Shown here: positions 58,916-64,000 of the stretch, in pieces
Layout of the letters: each line of letters starts with the position of its first letter
Position numbering within the stretch: the stretch's first letter is position 1
Source of the DNA: an uncultured Bacteroidia bacterium
GTDB lineage: Bacteria; Bacteroidota; Bacteroidia; Bacteroidales; UBA932
Assembly (NCBI GenBank): GCA_902762435.1
Contig: CACWOH010000016.1
Coordinates: 20,873 to 84,872 of the forward strand
DNA length: 64,000 nt
Direction of reading: 5' to 3'
The notes under the pieces: model-generated
The model's database searches: none
What the model was told of the DNA's origin: nothing
The model's input: only the letters and a program-made list of their open reading frames with translations
Program-made: the position numbers and the translations under genes

Positions 58916-61900
58916 TTATTCAGCATAAACGGGTCGGATACATAATCCATGGTCACGGGTTATTCTTCCCGTCCACATTCCCGCATATACTTCTTTTGAA
59001 TAGAAGCCCATATGCCGCGCATTGTCCGATCCCGATGCGTCGAGGGTGGAAGTCCAGTAATAACCGTCACCAAGGGGATGCAGGGATATCCAGAAAAAGC
59101 CGACGGCAGGGAAGAACAGGCTGTTTCCGTTCGCAAGGCAGACGATTTCCCAGCCATTGTGTCCGTTCAAGGTTTTCCACGTCCAGCGATAGCCGGGATT
59201 CTCATTCGTCGCAATCAGTTCATCCATTTCCGCCTCGGTCGGCATTCTCCATTTTCCGCCGAGTTTCACGTGGGCCGCATCGTCTTCGGGATCCAGGACG
59301 CTCTTGCCATCCGTGAACCCGCCGAAACCATTCTCGGAAGACAGGCAGTATTTAGTCATACCGCCGTCCGAATGATTCCACCTGTACGTTGACATATGAT
59401 AATAACTCTTGGGATCCGTCTCTCCCCACGCATAGTAACAACCATATTCTTCCCGCTTCGTGGCACCCAGGTTGAAACTGCCCCACTTCACCGACAAGCC
59501 CATATCCACGGCATCCGGAGTACTATAGAACAAAGGCGCGACATTACCGGCGAAGGGGTCCTCCTTGACGATGACCGTACAGGTCGCCGTCGCCCCTCCG
59601 TTATCCGCGACAGCCGTAATGGTGCACTTCCCGGTGGTATACTGGGCGACGATTTTCCCGAAATAATCTACCGTCGCGATGTTTTTATCGCTGGTGGACC
59701 AGTTGACATATTTGTTCGTGGCGTTGTCCGGGCTTACCGTCGCCACCAGATCGTAGGTCTGGCCTTCATAGATTTCCAAGGTTGTCCTTTCCAGCGAGAT
59801 GCCTTTCGTATCGACGACGACGTAATCCTCGTCATACACGGGGCGGATCGTATATCCCCCGCTGCGCAAGGCGGGAACGCTACCATACAGCTCGTTCTCC
59901 TCCAGGGTCATCGCAAGCGCACTGCTGCCATAACTGGTTGGATCCAGATCGGCCGACAATAAGGCCACGACGGTATCGACTCCAGCCAGGGTATCTACCT
60001 CTCTGAGGCCCGCCGCAGGAAGGAATATGCTGTTCCCGTTGACCAGGTACCGGATCTCATATCCAGCGTGTCCGTTGACGACTTTCCATTCCCATTCGTA
60101 GTCACGGTGATTACGGCACGTTCCATACAGCTCCTCGAATTCGTCGTAGGTAGGCATTCTCCACTTCCCGCCGAGGTTGACGTGCACGGCATCATCCTGC
60201 GGGACAAGGCGCGTTCTTTCATCCAGCTGGAAATACCGGAAGATGGAGCCGTCCTCCCGCCACCAATAGTTGTCCGAAGTGTAGGTATCCTTCGTCCACG
60301 TCTCTCCCCAGGCAAAGTAGTAGCCGTATCCCGCAATTTCCTTGGCTCCCAGGTTAAAGCTCCCCCACTTCACGGAAAGGCCGATATCGACGGGGTCCGG
60401 GGTCACGTACGGTTCCGGCGCGGCATTCCTGACGGAGACCTTGCAGGTCGCAGTCAGGCCCCGGTCGACCGTGGTTACCGTAATCGTGGCCCTTCCAAGG
60501 GCAACCCCGGTGACTTTTCCATCCTGGGAAACGGTAGCAACGGCTTCATCGCTGCTGGACCAGACGACGTTCAGGTTCCCCGCGTCTTCGGGGTGCACGG
60601 TGGCAGTAAGGGTGAGCACCTCGCCCGCCGTTATATCCGCCGCCGTCCTGTCCAGGGTTACCCCGGTGACGGCCACCCCGGCGCATACTGGACGGATCGG
60701 AAGGCCATAAGCACGTTCAATACTGTGCACGCTGGCGTAACTGGAAGTAATGGTCGCCGAGTAGCCTTTGACCGCATCCGAATCGTTCAACGTGGAGGTC
60801 CAGTAACGTCCATAATCGCCGTCCGAAGCATAATACGATTTCAGCCAATAACCCGCCGCCGGGAGGAAAAGTTTGTTATCCGTGGCAAGATGCACGATTT
60901 CCCAGCCCTGGCTGTCACCGACCGTCTTCCACTCCCAGGAATAGTCATCACTGCCCTTCGTAGCGAACAGTGCTTCCATTTCCGCACGCGTAGGCATTCT
61001 CCAGGCTCCGCCAAGGTTCACGCGGGCCGCATCGTCTTCTGGTTCAAGTTCCGTCTTGTCATCCGTAAAACCGTCTTTTCCTTGCGAGGAATCCGTATTG
61101 TATTTCGTGAGGGTGCTTTCCGCACCGTCACACCATTTGTATATCTTCCAGTCATATTTCCTTTTCGGCTCCGTCTCGCCCCAGGCATAATAACAACCGA
61201 ATTCCTCCGGTTTGGTGGCGCCAAGGTTGAAATCTCCGAAAAGTACCTTGTACGTGCCGCCGTCCTCCGTAGTGATGAGAATGCCCATATCTACGGGATT
61301 CGGCTCGACGTATTCGATCGGGGCAGATTCCTCGATCAGTTTGTCAAGATCCACGACCGCGAAACTCGTGATCATCCTGCGGACAACGGAGACGTACCGG
61401 TCCGTATACTTCGTAACGACCCGCTCTTCTCCGCCATCCAGGTAGCAGATTTCCAGCGACAGCCCGTCTTTAAAAAGGAGCCCGGGCAACGGGAAATAGA
61501 TATGCAGCATGCCGTCAGCCGGAATGGAATAGGGCTCATCGGGCTGGCAAAGCAGTTCCGTCTCCGCAGCGGTGTCGTCCAGGACAAAGACCGGGGCGCT
61601 CTCACTCAGATCAATCGTACCGTGTCCGGCCAGGGCTTCGGAATTGTTCCCCCGCAGCCGCAGATACTTGATGGTATGTTCGCCCTGAATGGAAAAATGA
61701 ATCAATCCCATCGTCTGTTTGAACGAGAATACATCCGAACTCATCGTGGCAACCATCGGTAAATTCATCGGCGGATTCGTTCCTATCATAGAACTGGTCG
61801 GTTCGTAAGTAAAGGACAGGATCTTCCGGTCATCCGGATTGAATCCGATACTCCCGTCCCCGGGGTAAAAAGCGTAAAATTCCGTCCCGCTCACGCTCTG

Positions 61901-62167
61901 GCCGGAGAAGCGATTACCCGCCGTTCCGTCAGCAGCGTTCTCATTCCTGTAGTATGCAACGCCCTGTACATCACTGAACACGCCGATTACGTCATTGGCG
62001 TCCCAAGTTACCTTCCTTTCCGAAAGATGCGCTTTGGTCTCAGCCATATCCGGCAGGTCTGCCGATACAGAACAGATGGTTCTCAAATTATTGATATCCA
62101 GCGTTTCGCGGACACATCCGGTCAGAAAAACCGTCAAGAGAAGAAGTACGCTATATGCTTGTTTCAT
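58916..62167 (-). CDS. Surface lipoprotein with three FISUMP and two BIG2 domains
   Basis: 1083 residues. Lipoprotein signal with lipobox VFLTGC (Cys18). About 30-275 resembles the fimbrillin-like N-terminus of Bacteroidales surface proteins (TKAHLSERKVTWDANDVIGVF). Three FISUMP-type domains follow at about 285-495, 590-780 and 880-1083, each with VDMG-like start, FNLGA, GCYYAWGET, W-R-M-P-T and IRPV end. Two BIG2 immunoglobulin-like domains separate them (about 497-580, ATVHPEDAGNLNVVWSSSDEA, and 786-870). Likely a cell-surface adhesion or carbohydrate-associated protein. Only 13 bases separate it from the BIG2 array gene. Confidence 0.8.
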   Translation of the reverse strand: MKQAYSVLLLLTVFLTGCVRETLDINNLRTICSVSADLPDMAETKAHLSERKVTWDANDVIGVFSDVQGVAYYRNENAADGTAGNRFSGQSVSGTEFYAFYPGDGSIGFNPDDRKILSFTYEPTSSMIGTNPPMNLPMVATMSSDVFSFKQTMGLIHFSIQGEHTIKYLRLRGNNSEALAGHGTIDLSESAPVFVLDDTAAETELLCQPDEPYSIPADGMLHIYFPLPGLLFKDGLSLEICYLDGGEERVVTKYTDRYVSVVRRMITSFAVVDLDKLIEESAPIEYVEPNPVDMGILITTEDGGTYKVLFGDFNLGATKPEEFGCYYAWGETEPKRKYDWKIYKWCDGAESTLTKYNTDSSQGKDGFTDDKTELEPEDDAARVNLGGAWRMPTRAEMEALFATKGSDDYSWEWKTVGDSQGWEIVHLATDNKLFLPAAGYWLKSYYASDGDYGRYWTSTLNDSDAVKGYSATITSSYASVHSIERAYGLPIRPVCAGVAVTGVTLDRTAADITAGEVLTLTATVHPEDAGNLNVVWSSSDEAVATVSQDGKVTGVALGRATITVTTVDRGLTATCKVSVRNAAPEPYVTPDPVDIGLSVKWGSFNLGAKEIAGYGYYFAWGETWTKDTYTSDNYWWREDGSIFRYFQLDERTRLVPQDDAVHVNLGGKWRMPTYDEFEELYGTCRNHRDYEWEWKVVNGHAGYEIRYLVNGNSIFLPAAGLREVDTLAGVDTVVALLSADLDPTSYGSSALAMTLEENELYGSVPALRSGGYTIRPVYDEDYVVVDTKGISLERTTLEIYEGQTYDLVATVSPDNATNKYVNWSTSDKNIATVDYFGKIVAQYTTGKCTITAVADNGGATATCTVIVKEDPFAGNVAPLFYSTPDAVDMGLSVKWGSFNLGATKREEYGCYYAWGETDPKSYYHMSTYRWNHSDGGMTKYCLSSENGFGGFTDGKSVLDPEDDAAHVKLGGKWRMPTEAEMDELIATNENPGYRWTWKTLNGHNGWEIVCLANGNSLFFPAVGFFWISLHPLGDGYYWTSTLDASGSDNARHMGFYSKEVYAGMWTGRITRDHGLCIRPVYAE

Positions 62168-62180
62168 CGTTCTACCGTTT

Positions 62181-63002
62181 TTACCATTCTACTTCTCTTT
62201 CCGAAAAACCTTCAATAGAGGTTCCGGTACTGGCGGTTACCGTCACTAAACAGGTCGCCGTCTTGTCCCCGGCCTTCGCCGTAATCTTCGCCGTGCCGGC
62301 CTTCACGGCCGTTACTTTACCGTTGGAGTCAACAGTAGCAATACTCTTGTCGCTACTGCTCCAAGTTACCGTCTTATCCGTCGCGTTATCCGGAGATACC
62401 GTCGCCGTCAGCGTTGCGGTGTCTCCTTCCGTTAAGGAAAGGGTTGTCTTGTCCAGCTTCACGCTCGCAACTGCGACCGTCTTCGCGCTTACCGTCACCG
62501 TACAGGTCGCCGTCTTGTCCCCGGCCTTCGCCGTGATCTTTGCCGTACCGGCCTTCACGGCCGTCACCTTGCCACTGGAACTCACCGTCGCAACAGACTT
62601 GTCACTGGAAGTCCAGGTCACTGTTTTGTCAGTGGCGTTGTCAGGAGAAACGGTCGCAGTCAGCGTCGCCGTATCACCTTCGGTCAGTGACAGTGTAGTC
62701 TTGTCAAGGGCCACCTTGGTCACAGCGATTACCTTCGCGGCTACGGTCACGGTGCAAGTGGCTGTCTTGTCTCCGGCCTTCGCCGTGATCTTTGCCGTAC
62801 CGGCTTTGACGGCCGTCACCTTGCCGCTGGAACTCACCGTCGCAACAGACTTGTCGCTGCTGCTCCAAGTCACCGTCTTGTCCGTCGCATTATCCGGAGA
62901 TACCGTCGCCGTCAGCGTCGCCGTGTCACCTTCGGTCAGAGACAAGCTCGACTTGTCCAGTTTGATGGAAGCTACGGCTATCACCTTTTCCGAAACGGTC
63001 AC
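62181..63002 (-). CDS. BIG2-repeat protein, C-terminal segment (after a 17-nt deletion)
   Basis: 273 residues in this frame: three BIG2 repeats of 84 residues and a short tail ending TGTSIEGFSEREVEW. Each repeat contains LTATVSPDNATDKTVTW and KVTAVKAGTAKITAKAGDK. This is not an independent gene: the array continues upstream in another frame (62926-64000), and the two frames join at a 17-nt deletion between 63038 and 63039. The codon called a start at 63002 is an internal repeat position. In the intact gene it would be the C-terminal end of a large surface protein. Confidence 0.7.
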   Translation of the reverse strand: MTVSEKVIAVASIKLDKSSLSLTEGDTATLTATVSPDNATDKTVTWSSSDKSVATVSSSGKVTAVKAGTAKITAKAGDKTATCTVTVAAKVIAVTKVALDKTTLSLTEGDTATLTATVSPDNATDKTVTWTSSDKSVATVSSSGKVTAVKAGTAKITAKAGDKTATCTVTVSAKTVAVASVKLDKTTLSLTEGDTATLTATVSPDNATDKTVTWSSSDKSIATVDSNGKVTAVKAGTAKITAKAGDKTATCLVTVTASTGTSIEGFSEREVEW

Positions 63003-64000
63003 CGTACAAGTCGCGGCCTTGTCTCCGGCCTTCGCCGTCCTTCACGGCAGTTACTTTACCGTTGGAGTCAACAGTAGCAATACTCTTGTCGCTGCTGCTC
63101 CAGGTCACCGACTTGTCCGTCGCATTATCCGGAGATACCGTCGCCGTCAGCGTTGCGGTATCACCTTCCGTCAGGCTCAACGTTGTCTTATCAAGGGCAA
63201 CCTTCGTGACGGCTATTACTTTCGCGGCAACCGTCACCGTACAGGTCGCCGTCTTGTCACCCGCCTTGGCCGTGATCTTTGCCGTGCCGGCCTTGACGGC
63301 CGTCACCTTACCGCTGGAACTCACCGTCGCTATGCTCTTGTCGCTGCTGCTCCAGGTCACTGTTTTGTCAGTGGCGTTGTCTGGAGAAACGGTCGCAGTC
63401 AAGGTAGCCGTCTCTTCCTCCGTCAGGCTCAACGTTGTCTTATCAAGAGCGACCTTCGTGACGGCTATTACTTTCGCGGCAACGGTTACCGTACAGGTCG
63501 CCGCCTTGTCCCCGGCCTTCGCCGTGATCTTTGCCGTACCGGCCTTCACGGCCGTTACCTTGCCGCTGGAACTCACCGTCGCGATACTCTTGTCGCTGCT
63601 GCTCCACGTCACCGTTTTATCCGTCGCATTGTCAGGGCTTACCGTCGCCGTCAGCGTCGCGGTGTTACCTTCCGTTAAGGAAAGGGTTGTCTTATCCAGT
63701 TTCACGCTCGCAACTGCGACCGTCTTAGTGCTTACTGTCACGGTACAAGTGGCGGTCTTGTCGCCAGCCTTCGCCGTGATCTTCGCCGTACCGGCCTTCA
63801 CCGCCGTCACCTTGCCGCTGGAACTCACCGTCGCGACAGACTTGTCGCTGCTGCTCCACGTCACCGTCTTGTCCGTCGCGTTATCCGGAGATACCGTGGC
63901 GGTCAGCGTCGCCGTGTCTCCTTCGGTCAGTGACAGGCTTGTCTTGTCCAGTTTGACCGAAGTTACGGCAACTACTTCGGCGGAAACCGTCACTGCGCAG
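62190..64000 (-). repeat. Tandem array of 252-bp (84-codon) BIG2 repeats
   Basis: At least seven units, about 252 bases each (e.g. the GTCTTGTC landmark at 62446 and 62698), highly similar in DNA with many synonymous changes. Blocks such as the segment reading GTTGGAGTCAACAGTAGC occur identically at two units, pointing to gene conversion or recent duplication. The array leaves the window. Confidence 0.85.
62926..64000 (-). CDS. BIG2-repeat protein, upstream segment, incomplete at window end
   Basis: About 315 residues of BIG2 repeats (just under four units) in the minus strand, entering from beyond 64000 with no start inside the window. At about 63038 the frame shifts and the protein ends with an unrelated 36-residue tail (EGRRQGRDLYGD and so on) at the stop at 62926. 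Without the 17-nt deletion it would run on into the frame at 62181. The repeats are immunoglobulin-like bacterial Ig domains of adhesins and surface proteins. N-terminal signal and size cannot be seen. Confidence 0.7.
   Translation of the reverse strand, partial: CAVTVSAEVVAVTSVKLDKTSLSLTEGDTATLTATVSPDNATDKTVTWSSSDKSVATVSSSGKVTAVKAGTAKITAKAGDKTATCTVTVSTKTVAVASVKLDKTTLSLTEGNTATLTATVSPDNATDKTVTWSSSDKSIATVSSSGKVTAVKAGTAKITAKAGDKAATCTVTVAAKVIAVTKVALDKTTLSLTEEETATLTATVSPDNATDKTVTWSSSDKSIATVSSSGKVTAVKAGTAKITAKAGDKTATCTVTVAAKVIAVTKVALDKTTLSLTEGDTATLTATVSPDNATDKSVTWSSSDKSIATVDSNGKVTAVKDGEGRRQGRDLYGDRFGKGDSRSFHQTGQVELVSDRR

Noticed and set aside
62155-63678. 507-residue plus-strand open frame across the BIG2 array
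   Set aside because: It is repetitive because the repeat DNA is open on both strands; no start signal, promoter or known domain on this strand.
62190-64000. Regular repeats considered as a CRISPR array
   Set aside because: Unit is 252 bp of coding sequence with immunoglobulin-like translation; no short repeats with unique spacers and no cas genes.

Overview
The window is chromosomal DNA of a Bacteroidales bacterium (Bacteroidota). The evidence is TAnnTTTG/TTG promoter boxes instead of sigma-70 boxes, a NusG-like antiterminator heading a capsule operon, Hc1-type histone, FISUMP and BIG2 surface lipoproteins, and housekeeping genes with Bacteroidales-type architecture. Housekeeping segments are visibly GC-rich (40 G+C in 60 bases at 45001-45060). 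Parts of the capsule locus are AT-rich (23 of 60 at 27901-27960). The family cannot be fixed by eye; a gut or rumen lineage is a guess from the FISUMP/BIG2 content.

Layout. 1-1061: 3' end of thymidine kinase and a XerD recombinase (+). 1058-33949: a run of 33 tightly packed minus-strand genes, a surface-glycan locus, with a well-formed promoter at 34113-34142 and a NusG/UpxY-like gene first. 34185-38511: a second minus-strand unit with a GHMP sugar kinase, a nucleotidyltransferase and rfbD-rfbC-rfbA (dTDP-rhamnose, rfbB absent from the window). 38599-43601 (+): C11 protease lipoprotein, rplY, pth, a histone H1-like protein, an M6-type protease and a lipoprotein. 43593-58906: housekeeping genes (tpiA, tyrS, rbfA, LolC-like permease, metY, a second ManA, DJ-1, Hsp15, Zn-protease, rubrerythrin, RNase G, a 29-aa COX24-like protein, HU, lon, ung, coaD). 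58916-64000: a FISUMP/BIG2 lipoprotein and a BIG2 array protein that runs off the window.

How the glycan locus works together (partly inference). A PglC-like phosphoglycosyl transferase, two glycosyltransferases, a Wzx flippase, a Wzy-like polymerase candidate and a YjbH-like barrel form a recognisable lipid-linked export pathway. ManA/ManC supply GDP-mannose. Unusually, the locus has only two glycosyltransferases but seven ATP-grasp proteins of the sugar-transfer-associated type, an eighth divergent ATP-grasp protein, a MurF-like Mur ligase, a CapA-like metallophosphatase, an opine-dehydrogenase-like protein, a GNAT protein, and a self-contained acyl module (KAS III, two ACPs, an AMP-forming ligase, two SDRs). 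Together these suggest a glycan carrying amide-linked amino-acid or opine and hydroxyacyl substituents, or a glycopeptide-like polymer. This is the candidate undescribed system.

Lesions and small elements: the second SDR of the acyl module lost its N-terminus at a deletion junction. The BIG2 array gene carries a 17-nt deletion that breaks the frame. rfbD contains an in-frame copy of the dispersed repeat that encodes HSERSEES. Several genes have a TAnnTTTG box only 4-7 nt before the ATG, suggesting leaderless mRNAs. No tRNA, rRNA, CRISPR, insertion sequence or prophage was seen, and no gene-free stretch exceeds 300 bases.
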